NCBI RefSeq assembly: GCF_019966535.1
Contig: NZ_JAIMID010000002.1
Coordinates: 530,311 to 594,310, forward strand
Direction: 5' to 3'
DNA: 64,000 nucleotides
Source of the DNA: Mesobacterium pallidum
Lineage (GTDB): Bacteria; Pseudomonadota; Alphaproteobacteria; Rhodobacterales; Rhodobacteraceae
The notes under the pieces were generated by a model. The model made no database searches. It was not told the origin of the DNA and was given only the letters and a program-made list of their open reading frames with translations. The position numbers and the translations under genes were made by a program. Positions 52,790 to 60,709 of this stretch are shown here, in pieces; positions within the stretch are counted from its first letter, which is position 1; every line of letters starts with the position of its first letter.

Positions 52790-54259
52790 ATGCCCAAGAC
52801 GACGCAGTGGAAACAGCTTGACCGCGACCTGAACCGGCTGAGCTACCTCGAAGAAGCGACCACCTTCGTCTCGCGCCCCTACGTGGGGCTTGGCGTGGCG
52901 CTGATCTTCATCGTGGTGGCGGGGCTGCTGGCCGCGCTGGTCTTTGGCGGCGGCACCAGCAGCATGATCGTCATCGCGGCGGCCGTCTTCGGCGCCTACA
53001 TGGCGCTGAACATCGGCGCCAACGACGTGGCCAACAACATGGGCCCGGCGGTGGGCGCCAACGCGCTGACCATGGGCGGGGCGCTGTTGATCGCCGCCGT
53101 GTTCGAAAGCCTCGGCGCGCTTCTGGCGGGAGGCGACGTGGTCTCGACCATCTCGAAGGGCATCATCGACCCGGCGACGGTGGCGGATTCGCGCATCTTC
53201 ATCTGGGCGATGATGGCGGCGCTGGTCTCGTCCGCGCTCTGGGTGAACCTTGCCACCTTCGTGGGCGCGCCGGTCTCGACCACCCATTCGGTGGTCGGCG
53301 GGGTCATGGGCGCGGGCATCGCGGCGGCAGGCTTTGCCGCCGTCAACTGGCCGACCATGGGCACGATCGCCGCCAGCTGGGTGATCTCGCCGGTGCTGGG
53401 CGGCGTCATCGCGGCCGCGTTCCTGGCGTTCATCAAGTACCGGATCATCTACCAGGACGACAAGATCGCCGCCGCCCGCAAATGGGTGCCCGTGCTCATC
53501 GGCATCATGGCCGGCGCCTTTGCCGCCTACCTGGCGCTGAAGGGGCTGAAGAAGATCATCGACATCGGCATGGGCACCTCGCTGCTGATCGGCCTCGGGC
53601 TGGGCATCGCCACCTGGCTGGCCTGCATCCCGCTGATCCGCCGCCAGTCCGAAGGGCTCGAGAACCGCAACCGCTCGCTCAAGGTGCTGTTCGGGTTGCC
53701 TCTGATCATCTCGGCCGCGCTGCTGAGCTTTGCCCACGGCGCCAACGACGTGGCCAACGCGGTGGGCCCGCTGGCCGCCATCGTCCACACGACCGAATTC
53801 GGCGACGCCGCGGCCAAGGTCGCCATCCCGACCTGGGTCATGGTGATCGGCGCGGTCGGCATCTCGTTTGGCCTCTTTCTCTTCGGGCCCAAGCTGATCC
53901 GCATGGTCGGCGACCAGATCACCAAGCTGAACCCGATGCGCGCCTATTGCGTGTCGCTTTCGGCCGCGATCACGGTGATCGTCGCCTCCTGGCTGGGCCT
54001 GCCGGTCAGCTCGACCCATATCGCCGTGGGCGGCGTCTTCGGCGTCGGCTTCTTCCGCGAATGGGAGGCCGAGCGCCGGGCCCGCGAGACCGCCCTGCGC
54101 CGGTCGATCCCGCCGCTTGGCCCCGAGGAACGGCGCCGCCGCAAACTGGTGCGCCGGTCGCATTTCATGACCATCGTCGCGGCCTGGGTCATTACCGTGC
54201 CCGCCGCGGCGCTGCTGTCGGGCGTGATCTTCCTGGTGCTGACGGCGGTGACCGCCTGA
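52790..54259 (+). CDS. pit: Inorganic phosphate transporter, PiT family
   Basis: A 489-residue membrane protein with two inverted PiT signatures, GANDVANNMGPAVGANAL in the first half and AHGANDVANAVGPLAA in the second, each followed by GAPVSTTHSVVGG or GLPVSSTHIAVGG. About 11-12 membrane helices are predicted. PiT proteins import metal-phosphate with protons or cations. The charged N-terminus (MPKTTQWKQLDRDLNRL) is a common variant in Rhodobacterales. A Pho box is upstream. Confidence 0.95.
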   Translation: MPKTTQWKQLDRDLNRLSYLEEATTFVSRPYVGLGVALIFIVVAGLLAALVFGGGTSSMIVIAAAVFGAYMALNIGANDVANNMGPAVGANALTMGGALLIAAVFESLGALLAGGDVVSTISKGIIDPATVADSRIFIWAMMAALVSSALWVNLATFVGAPVSTTHSVVGGVMGAGIAAAGFAAVNWPTMGTIAASWVISPVLGGVIAAAFLAFIKYRIIYQDDKIAAARKWVPVLIGIMAGAFAAYLALKGLKKIIDIGMGTSLLIGLGLGIATWLACIPLIRRQSEGLENRNRSLKVLFGLPLIISAALLSFAHGANDVANAVGPLAAIVHTTEFGDAAAKVAIPTWVMVIGAVGISFGLFLFGPKLIRMVGDQITKLNPMRAYCVSLSAAITVIVASWLGLPVSSTHIAVGGVFGVGFFREWEAERRARETALRRSIPPLGPEERRRRKLVRRSHFMTIVAAWVITVPAAALLSGVIFLVLTAVTA

Positions 54260-54263
54260 CCCG

Positions 54264-54692
54264 TCAGCTGGGCGCGATGGGCCAGCGCCTGCCCAGGTCG
54301 TCCAGCCCGGCGCGGATCAGCTCGGCCAGCACGTTTTCGTCCACATCCGAGAGCCGGTTGAGGTAGAGGCAGGACTTGCCCAGCCGATGCTTGCCAAGCC
54401 GCGCGAGGATCGGCCCGAAATCGGCATAGCCGGGCATGATGTAGACCACGAGGTTCGACTTGCGGGGCGCGAAACCGGTGGCGAGGAAGTCACCCTCGCG
54501 CCCGCTGTCATAGGCATAATGGTACTGGCCGTAGCCCAGGATCGACCCGCCCCAGAGCACGGGCTGCCAGCCGGTCGCGTCCCGAAAGATCGCGTCAAGC
54601 CGCAGGGCATCCTCGCGCCGACGGGCGGGTTCGACCGCGGCCAGGTAAGTCGCGACGTCCCCGGCACAGGGGCGGGTCTTGTTCTCGGACAT
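54264..54692 (-). CDS. DUF1801 domain protein
   Basis: A 142-residue DUF1801 protein (YdhG/YjbR-like alpha/beta fold): VATYLAAVEPARRREDA, LWGGSILGYGQYHYAY, NLVVYIMPGYADFGPIL and LGKSCLYLNRLSDVD are the conserved blocks. The function is unknown. GGGAGG precedes the ATG at 54692. It is convergent with pit (4 bp apart) and co-directional with the VOC gene. Confidence 0.85.
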   Translation of the reverse strand: MSENKTRPCAGDVATYLAAVEPARRREDALRLDAIFRDATGWQPVLWGGSILGYGQYHYAYDSGREGDFLATGFAPRKSNLVVYIMPGYADFGPILARLGKHRLGKSCLYLNRLSDVDENVLAELIRAGLDDLGRRWPIAPS

Positions 54693-54754
54693 GTCAGCCT
54701 CCCTTTGCCACAGCATGGCATGGGTGCGGCGCGCGAGGCAACGCGGCCAGAGGG

Positions 54755-55135
54755 TCAGGCGTAGCTGACCACCTCGATCTCGATCCCGTCCGGATCGTCG
54801 AAATAGAACCGCCGGCCGGGTTCGTAATCGGCATGGGAATGCGGCTCGAGCCCCTCGGCCCTGACCCGCGTCTCGACGGCATCAAGGTCATCGACCACCA
54901 CGCCGATATGGTTGAGCCCGCCGGTCGTGGTGTAGCTGCTGGTCCCCGGCACCTGCTCCGTGGCCGGCTGGTAAAGCGCCACATAGGCGTCCTCGCTCCC
55001 GATATGGATCGAGGTGCCGCCGTGGATGCTGGCCCCCTTCCAGCGCTGGCGCCAGCCGAACAGCCGCTCGAGCCGGGCAGCGGTGGCATCGGCGTCGGGC
55101 ACGGTGACGTTCAGGTGTTCGAGTCGGGTGGTCAT
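54755..55135 (-). CDS. VOC-superfamily (glyoxalase/bleomycin resistance-like) protein
   Basis: A 126-residue single VOC domain. It has the paired beta-alpha-beta-beta-beta pattern: TTRLEHLNVTVPDADATAARLERLFGWR in the first half and LNHIGVVVDDLDAVETRV..DPDGIEIEVVSY in the second (given in pieces), with the metal-site candidates H (LEHLNV), H (LNHIGV) and E (IEIEV). It is divergent from soxR, and a SoxR box lies between the two, so it is probably a member of the SoxR regulon. The substrate is unknown. Confidence 0.85.
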   Translation of the reverse strand: MTTRLEHLNVTVPDADATAARLERLFGWRQRWKGASIHGGTSIHIGSEDAYVALYQPATEQVPGTSSYTTTGGLNHIGVVVDDLDAVETRVRAEGLEPHSHADYEPGRRFYFDDPDGIEIEVVSYA

Positions 55136-55175
55136 GGATCTGTCCTTTCGAATTGCTTGTAGCCAGATCATGCGA

Positions 55176-55193
55176 CCTCAAGTAGGCTTGAGA
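55176..55193. promoter_or_regulatory. SoxR-binding site
   Basis: CCTCAAGTAGGCTTGAGA matches the SoxR consensus (CCTCAAG-N4-CTTGAGG) except for the last base. It lies 38 bp upstream of the soxR start and 41 bp from the divergent VOC gene start. SoxR activates promoters with a long -35/-10 spacer from such sites, so the VOC gene is the likely target and soxR may be autoregulated. Confidence 0.85.
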
Positions 55194-55230
55194 TCAAGCG
55201 AAAGGTTTTCTTGCAAAGCAGGAGCTTGCC

Positions 55231-55701
55231 ATGAAGGCAACAGATATCCTCTCCATCGGCGCGGTGGCCGAGCGCACTGGCCTGGCCGTCTCGGCCCTGC
55301 GCTATTACGAAGAGTTCGGCCTGATCACCCCGATGCGCGCGCCAAACGGCCAGCGCCGGTTCCGCCGCGCCGACCTGCGCCGGCTGGCCTTTGTCCAGGT
55401 GGCCCAGGGGCTGGGGTTCGGCCTTCCCCGCATCCGCGAGGTGCTGGCGGACCTGCCGGACGGTCGCCCACCGAACGCCCGGGACTGGAAGAAGATCAGC
55501 GCCATGTTCCGCGCCGAGCTCGACCAGAGGATCGCCACGCTCGAGACGCTGCGCGACGATCTCGACGGCTGCATCGGATGCGGCTGCCTGTCGATGGAGC
55601 GCTGCGCGCTCTACAACGCCCGCGACAAGGCGGCCAAGAAGGGCAGCGGGGCGCGTTACCTGATGGGCGATCGCTCGTCCGAGGTCCCGGAAGTGGGCTG
55701 A
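55231..55701 (+). CDS. soxR: Redox-sensitive MerR-family activator SoxR
   Basis: A 156-residue MerR-family regulator: N-terminal HTH (SIGAVAERTGLAVSALRYYEEFGL), a dimerisation helix (about 80-112) and a C-terminal [2Fe-2S] cluster motif CIGCGCLSMERC, with Cys at 114, 117, 119 and 125 (CX2CXCX5C). It senses redox-cycling compounds. It is divergent from a VOC protein gene with a SoxR box between. A 35-bp tandem repeat begins at its stop codon. Confidence 0.96.
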   Translation: MKATDILSIGAVAERTGLAVSALRYYEEFGLITPMRAPNGQRRFRRADLRRLAFVQVAQGLGFGLPRIREVLADLPDGRPPNARDWKKISAMFRAELDQRIATLETLRDDLDGCIGCGCLSMERCALYNARDKAAKKGSGARYLMGDRSSEVPEVG

Positions 55702-55804
55702 CGCCCAAGGGTCTGCACCGCACCGCCCGCGTCGGACGCCCCAGGTCTTGCGCCGCGCTGCGCGCGTTGGACGCCCAAGGTCTTGCGCCGCGCTGCCCGC
55801 GTCG
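55700..55804. repeat. Three tandem copies of a 35-bp repeat after soxR
   Basis: Three consecutive 35-bp units start at 55700, 55735 and 55770. Units 2 and 3 are about 90% identical (GACGCCCAAGGTCTTGCGCC then GCGCTGCCCGCGTCG); unit 1 is more diverged and overlaps the soxR stop codon. Each contains short GC-rich dyads. The remaining gap to pcaF (55805-55964) has another dispersed repeat copy and no gene. Confidence 0.75.
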
Positions 55805-55849
55805 CTCGGGGGGGCGCGCCAGCCCTTCGGACCAGCGCGCCCGGTGCCC

Positions 55850-55883
55850 CTTTCATTATTCCGAAAATACTCCCGCCGGAGGC
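55850..55883. repeat. Dispersed intergenic repeat, reverse arm
   Basis: CTTTCATTATTCC, then AAAATACTCCCGCCGGAGGC. This is nearly identical to the reverse arm at 19921-19954 and related to the one at 19800-19832. It stands alone here, between soxR and the convergent pcaF. Confidence 0.75.
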
Positions 55884-55964
55884 AAACCGGCCGAGCCGCC
55901 CGACGGGCGGCCTGGCTAGACATATGCGCGCGGCACGCGCGCGCCGCCGGATCAGACCAAGAGG

Positions 55965-57158
55965 TCAGACACGCTCCAGCGCGACCGCGATCCCCTGTCC
56001 CACGCCGATGCACATGCACGACAGGCTCTTCTGTCCCGGCTCGAGATCCAGCATCGCCGTCCCGGTGATCCGCGCGCCCGACATGCCCAAGGGATGACCC
56101 AGCGCAATCGCGCCGCCGTTGCGGTTCACGCGGGCATCGTCATCCGCGATGCCAAGGTCGCGCAGCGTGGCAAGCCCCTGCGAGGCGAAGGCCTCGTTCA
56201 GCTCGATCACCGCGAAATCGTCCACGGTCAGCCCCAGTCGCGCCATCAGCTTCTTCGACGCGGGCGCCGGGCCGAACCCCATGATCCGCGGCGCAACACC
56301 GGCCGTGGCGCCACCCAGCACGCGGGCCAGCGGCGTCAGCCCATGCGCCTTGATCGCGGCTTCCGACGCCAGCAGCAGCGCCGCCGCCCCGTCGTTCACG
56401 CCCGAGGCATTGCCCGCCGTGACCGTCCCGTCCGCCTTGACGATGGGGCGCAGCTTGGCCAGCGCCTCGGCCGTGGTGGCGCGGGGATGCTCGTCTGTGT
56501 CGACCACCACCGGATCGCCCCGCCTCTGCGGGATCGTGACCGGCGTGATCTCGCGCGCCAGCCGGCCCGAGGCGATGGCCGCCGCCGCCTTCTCCTGCGA
56601 GCGAAGGGCAAGGGCGTCCTGGTCCGCGCGGGAGACGCCGAAATCCTCGGCCACGTTCTCGGCCGTCTCTGGCATGGAATCGACGCCATATTGCGCCTTC
56701 ATCACCGGGTTGATGAAGCGCCAGCCGATGGTCGTGTCGTAAACCGCATTGGCCCGCGAAAACGCGCTCTCGGCCTTGGGCATGACGAAGGGCGCGCGGC
56801 TCATGCTCTCGACCCCGCCGGCGATGGCAAGTTCCTGCTCGCCCGCGCGGATGGCCCGCGCGGCCGAGATCACCGCGTCCATGCCCGAGCCGCAGAGCCG
56901 GTTCAGCGTGGTGCCCGGCACGTCCACCGGCAGGCCCGCCAGCAGCGCCGACATGCGCGCCACGTTGCGGTTGTCCTCGCCTGCCTGGTTGGCGCAGCCG
57001 TAGTAGACCTCGTCCACCTGCGCCCAGTCGATGTCGTTCCGCGCCATCAGCGCGGCGATGGGCACGGCGCCAAGGTCGTCAGCGCGCACCGGCGCAAGGC
57101 TGCCGCCGAAACGGCCGATTGGGGTGCGGATGTAGTCGCAGATGTAGACGTCGGTCAT
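55965..57158 (-). CDS. pcaF: 3-oxoadipyl-CoA thiolase
   Basis: A 397-residue thiolase. Nucleophilic Cys in LNRLCGSGMDAV, ELNEAFASQGL, GGAIALGHPLGMSGAR with the catalytic His, and the second active Cys in SCMCIGVGQGIA. It completes the beta-ketoadipate pathway by cleaving 3-oxoadipyl-CoA into succinyl-CoA and acetyl-CoA. The ATG overlaps the pcaJ stop by 4 nt. The pcaIJ context distinguishes it from a general acetyl-CoA acyltransferase. Confidence 0.93.
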   Translation of the reverse strand: MTDVYICDYIRTPIGRFGGSLAPVRADDLGAVPIAALMARNDIDWAQVDEVYYGCANQAGEDNRNVARMSALLAGLPVDVPGTTLNRLCGSGMDAVISAARAIRAGEQELAIAGGVESMSRAPFVMPKAESAFSRANAVYDTTIGWRFINPVMKAQYGVDSMPETAENVAEDFGVSRADQDALALRSQEKAAAAIASGRLAREITPVTIPQRRGDPVVVDTDEHPRATTAEALAKLRPIVKADGTVTAGNASGVNDGAAALLLASEAAIKAHGLTPLARVLGGATAGVAPRIMGFGPAPASKKLMARLGLTVDDFAVIELNEAFASQGLATLRDLGIADDDARVNRNGGAIALGHPLGMSGARITGTAMLDLEPGQKSLSCMCIGVGQGIAVALERV

Positions 57159-57844
57159 GCCAGGTCCTTTGTGCAAATGAGGTCGGCCACGGGGCCGTCG
57201 GTATGCAGCGGGGCACCGGTCAGCGCCTGCAGGTCATCGAAAGAGATCGCCGCCACCTTCTCGCGCAGCACGAAATGGCCGCTTTCGATATCCACAACGG
57301 CCAGCGAGGAATAGACCCGCGTCACGCAAGCAACCCCGGTCAACGGCAGCGTGCAACGATCGACCAGCTTGGGCGCGCCGGTCTTGGTGACGTGGTCGGT
57401 CAGTACGGCGATGCGCTTGGCCGATTGCACCAGGTCCATTGCCCCGCCCACGGCCGGGATGCCGCCCTTGCCGGTGGACCAATTGGCGAGGTTCCCGTTC
57501 TGTGCCACCTCGAAGGCGCCGAGGACCGCAAGATCCAGGTGCCCGCCGCGCACCATGGCGAAACTGTCGGCATGGTGGAAGAAAGACGTGCCGGGCCGCA
57601 GGGTGATCGCCTTCTTGCCGGCGTTGATCAGGTCCCAATCCTCGGCGCCCGGTTCGGGCGCGGGGCCGAAATCCAGCACGCCGTTCTCGGTATGGAAAAT
57701 CGCCTGCCGCCCCTCGGGCTGGAACCGCGCGACCATTTCGGGAAAGCCGATGCCGAGGTTGACATAGGCGCCATCGGCGATGTCCTGCGCCGCGCGCCAG
57801 GCAATCTGGGCGTTGCTGAGCTTGATCCGGGAAATGTCGATCAT
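57155..57844 (-). CDS. pcaJ: 3-oxoadipate CoA-transferase, beta subunit
   Basis: A 229-residue subunit B. The catalytic Glu is in FHTENGVLDFGP; NLGIGFPEMV, GGHLDLAVLGAFEV and GKGGIPAVGGAMDLV are typical. With PcaI it moves CoA from succinyl-CoA to 3-oxoadipate. ATGA overlaps at both ends (57841-57844 with pcaI, 57155-57158 with pcaF). Confidence 0.93.
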   Translation of the reverse strand: MIDISRIKLSNAQIAWRAAQDIADGAYVNLGIGFPEMVARFQPEGRQAIFHTENGVLDFGPAPEPGAEDWDLINAGKKAITLRPGTSFFHHADSFAMVRGGHLDLAVLGAFEVAQNGNLANWSTGKGGIPAVGGAMDLVQSAKRIAVLTDHVTKTGAPKLVDRCTLPLTGVACVTRVYSSLAVVDIESGHFVLREKVAAISFDDLQALTGAPLHTDGPVADLICTKDLA

Positions 57845-58548
57845 GGGTAGACGGCCTCCGCCCGGTTCAGCGCCTCTTCCTGCGCGGGGGTTGCGATTTC
57901 GACCACGTGGTTCACGAAGATTCCGGGCGTGATGACATGCTCGGGGTCGATCCCGCCCAGTGGCACCACGCGGGACACCTGCGCGATGGTCACCGTGGCG
58001 GCCGTCGCCATGACCGGGCCAAAGTTGCGCCCGGCCATGCGGTAGGTGAGGTTGCCATGCGGATCGCCCAGCTCGGCCTTGATCAGCGCGAAATCGGCCT
58101 TCAGCCAGCGCTCCTGCACGTAGCTGCGCCCGTCGAACTCGGCCACGGGCTTGCCCTCCGCGATCTCGGTGCCAAAGCCCGTGGGGGTGTAGAAGGCCGG
58201 GATGCCGGCGCCGCCGGCGCGGATGCGCTCGGCCAGGGTGCCCTGCGGCACGATCTCCAGTTCGATCCGGCCAGCCCGGTAGGCGTCGGTGAAGGCCACC
58301 GGGTCGGCCGAACGCGGGAAGGAGCAGATCAGCTTGTCCACCCGCCCCTGTTCGATCAGCGCGGCGAGGCCCACGTGTCCATTGCCCGCGTTGTTGTTGA
58401 CCACGGTCAGGTGGCGCGCGCCCTGGTCGATCAGCGCGTGGATCAGCTCGATCGGGGCGCCCGAGCCGCCGAAGCCGCCGATCATCACGACGGCCCCGTC
58501 GGGGATGCCGGCAACCGCCTCGGCCACATTGCCAAGTCTTTTGTCCAT
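57841..58548 (-). CDS. pcaI: 3-oxoadipate CoA-transferase, alpha subunit
   Basis: A 235-residue subunit A with the family start (IPDGAVVMIGGFGGSGAP) and the VPQGTLAERIRAGGAGIPAFYTPTGFGT block. It is the first gene of pcaIJF. GAGGACACC precedes the ATG. An IclR-family gene is divergent 85 bp upstream and probably controls this operon in response to a pathway intermediate. Confidence 0.93.
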   Translation of the reverse strand: MDKRLGNVAEAVAGIPDGAVVMIGGFGGSGAPIELIHALIDQGARHLTVVNNNAGNGHVGLAALIEQGRVDKLICSFPRSADPVAFTDAYRAGRIELEIVPQGTLAERIRAGGAGIPAFYTPTGFGTEIAEGKPVAEFDGRSYVQERWLKADFALIKAELGDPHGNLTYRMAGRNFGPVMATAATVTIAQVSRVVPLGGIDPEHVITPGIFVNHVVEIATPAQEEALNRAEAVYP

Positions 58549-58624
58549 GAGGTGTCCTCCTTTGCCCCATGGCTACGCCGGGCCCCGCCCCGGAGCCAGA
58601 GGTTTCGTTCGCATCTTGACCTTA

Positions 58625-58633
58625 GTTCGGAAC
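58625..58633. promoter_or_regulatory. Possible IclR operator at the pca divergent promoter
   Basis: GTTCGGAAC is a perfect 9-bp palindrome directly before the first possible ATG of the IclR gene. It is followed by AACATG at 58631-58636 and a mirrored CATGTTGAAC at 58651-58660, so the start region forms a larger imperfect dyad. IclR/PcaR-type proteins bind dyads in such divergent gaps. Confidence 0.5.
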
Positions 58634-59413
58634 ATGCATCATCTCGTGCGCATGTTGAACAAACCGACCGATACCATCGCCTCGCTCGCCAAGGGGCTGC
58701 GCGTGATCGAATGCTTCGGGGCCGACAGCCCGAAGCTGACAATCACCGACGTGGCCCGGCGCACGGGGCTTGACAAGGCGACCGCGCGGCGCTGCCTCCT
58801 GACCCTGCACCACGAGGGCTATGCCGACTACGACGGCAAGTTCTTTACCTTGACGCCGCGCATCCTGCGGCTGGGCATGGGGGCGCTGGCCGCCCTGCCC
58901 CTGCCGCAGCTGGTGCAGCCCTGGCTCGACCAGCTGTCGGAACAGATCGGTCAATCGACCTCGGTGTCGATCCTCGACGGGACCGAGATCGTCTACCTCG
59001 CCCGCGCGGCGCAGCGGCGGGTCATGTCCATCGGGCTGATGCCGGGCTCGCGCCTGCCGGCCCATTGCACCTCGATGGGCCGGGTGCTGCTGGCCGCCCT
59101 GCCCGAGGCCGAAGCGCGCGACATCGTCCTGCGCTCGGACCTCGCGCCGCGCACGGCGCTCAGCCTCACGGACCCTGAGGAGATCATGGCCGAGATCGCC
59201 CGCACCCGCGCCCGTGGCTATGCGCTGATCGACCAGGAAGTCGAGCTTGGCCTGCGGTCGATCGCCGTGCCGCTGCTGAATACGCGGGGCGCCGTGGTTG
59301 CCGCGCTGAACACAGGCGTCGCGGCGGTGGATGGCGGGGCCGAGACGCTCGAGACGCGCTACCTGCCCGCGCTCAGCCGCACCCAGGCCGGTCTGCGGCG
59401 GGTGCTGCCCTGA
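58634..59413 (+). CDS. IclR-family regulator, probable beta-ketoadipate pathway regulator
   Basis: A 259-residue IclR-family protein: winged HTH (LTITDVARRTGLDKATARRCLLTLHHEGY) and an effector-binding domain ending with the family pattern IDQEVELGLRSIAVPL. It resembles PcaR/PcaU/PobR-type regulators and is divergent from pcaIJF, supporting control of 3-oxoadipate metabolism. The start is uncertain: ATG at 58634 or 58652. Neither has a good ribosome-binding site, and the later one would place the whole dyad upstream of the gene. Confidence 0.9.
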   Translation: MHHLVRMLNKPTDTIASLAKGLRVIECFGADSPKLTITDVARRTGLDKATARRCLLTLHHEGYADYDGKFFTLTPRILRLGMGALAALPLPQLVQPWLDQLSEQIGQSTSVSILDGTEIVYLARAAQRRVMSIGLMPGSRLPAHCTSMGRVLLAALPEAEARDIVLRSDLAPRTALSLTDPEEIMAEIARTRARGYALIDQEVELGLRSIAVPLLNTRGAVVAALNTGVAAVDGGAETLETRYLPALSRTQAGLRRVLP

Positions 59414-59458
59414 GGCGCGCCCGACCAGGGGCGTGACGAGCCCGCCGGCCCACGGCCG

Positions 59459-60139
59459 TCACTGCGGCGAGGCGGGGCGAAGGCCCGGCGCCTCGCCGGA
59501 CACGATCGCATCGACCATTGCGACAAGGTAGGTCCGGAACTTGGGATCCTCGATCTTGAAGGTGAGGTTCGGGTTCATCATCTCGTTGTTGAGCGCCGAG
59601 TAGAGCAGTTGCACGGCCATCGACACACGCTCTTCCAGCTTGTCATCCCCGGGCATGTGCGTCCGGTACAGCGCCAGCACGCGGTCCCGCACCATCTGGC
59701 CACGCGCGCGCATCGGCGCCCAGGCCGCGGGACTGTCGGTCATGCAAGCATAAGCCTCGCGCAGGACGCCGCGCCATGGCCCCGAGAAGATGGCCAGCAT
59801 CGCGTCCACCAGCTCTTCGCTGACATCGCCGCGGCCCCGGTTGGTCAGGCGGTCGTCGGCCAGCCGGTCATCGAACAGCCGCTTGTGCGCCTCGAGCATC
59901 TTCGCCCGCAGGAACTCGAAGAACGCCTCCTTGGTCTCGAAGCGCGAGTAGAATCCGCCGACCGAGGACGCGGCCGCCTCGGCCAGAACGGGGATCGACA
60001 GGTCGTCCAGCCGCGTGGTCCTCAGCGCCATGCGCCCGGCCTTGACGAACCGGTCCTGAAGCAGCCGGCTGCGCGCCTGCCCCGCCGGGTGAACACCAGG
60101 CACCTCCGGGTCGGGACCGTCTCGCAACGGTTTCGTCAT
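59459..60139 (-). CDS. TetR-family transcriptional regulator
   Basis: A 226-residue protein. The HTH region LSIPVLAEAAASSVGGFYSRFETKEAFFEFL fits the TetR family, with a divergent recognition helix, followed by an all-helical ligand domain. It has an unusual Pro-rich N-terminal extension (MTKPLRDGPDPEVPGVHPAG). It is convergent with the IclR gene and divergent from the zincin-like gene; the target is unknown. Confidence 0.85.
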   Translation of the reverse strand: MTKPLRDGPDPEVPGVHPAGQARSRLLQDRFVKAGRMALRTTRLDDLSIPVLAEAAASSVGGFYSRFETKEAFFEFLRAKMLEAHKRLFDDRLADDRLTNRGRGDVSEELVDAMLAIFSGPWRGVLREAYACMTDSPAAWAPMRARGQMVRDRVLALYRTHMPGDDKLEERVSMAVQLLYSALNNEMMNPNLTFKIEDPKFRTYLVAMVDAIVSGEAPGLRPASPQ

Positions 60140-60304
60140 GGGGGTTGCCTCCGCTCGAAACGCCCTATCCTGCATCGCCGACCGCGGCCTCGTCAACAGG
60201 AATTCTTGATCTAATACTTTGTTAACATGGGTTGATTCCCGATTTTCCACTCCGGCCCGATCCGCCCCTTGGCCTGCCGCCGCGCAGGCGCCATATATCG
60301 CGTC

Positions 60305-60694
60305 ATGACAGACACGTCGCCCGACGCCTTCTACGCCGCCGCCCAGGCCGCCATCTACGATTTCCCGGCCCCGTTCCGCGCGGCCGCCGCGGCCGTGGCA
60401 CTGGTGGTCAAGGATTACCCCTCGGCCGAGATGCTGGCCGAGCTCGGGATGCGCGACCCGCTCGAGCTGACGGGGCTCTACGATGGCATCCCGATGACCG
60501 AGAAGTCGGTGTTCCAGCAGCCGATGGGGCCGGACACGGTCTGGCTGTTCCGCATGCCGATCCTGTCGGAATGGCGCCAGCGCGGCGACGTGGACCTGGG
60601 CACGCTGATCGCCCATGTGACGGTGCATGAATTCGCCCACCATTTCGGCTGGTCCGACGACGACATCGCCACCGTAGACCGCTGGTGGGAATAG
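60305..60694 (+). CDS. Minimal zincin-like metallopeptidase family protein
   Basis: A 129-residue protein of the small metallopeptidase (PF06262-type) family. The zinc motif HEFAHHFGWSDDD (HExxH at 108-112, with an Asp near 118-120 as the likely third ligand) is near the C-terminus. Members are cytoplasmic and of unknown substrate. It lies 15 bp before the C39-like gene on the same strand. Confidence 0.88.
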   Translation: MTDTSPDAFYAAAQAAIYDFPAPFRAAAAAVALVVKDYPSAEMLAELGMRDPLELTGLYDGIPMTEKSVFQQPMGPDTVWLFRMPILSEWRQRGDVDLGTLIAHVTVHEFAHHFGWSDDDIATVDRWWE

Positions 60695-60709
60695 GCGCAT
60701 ACTCGCCCC

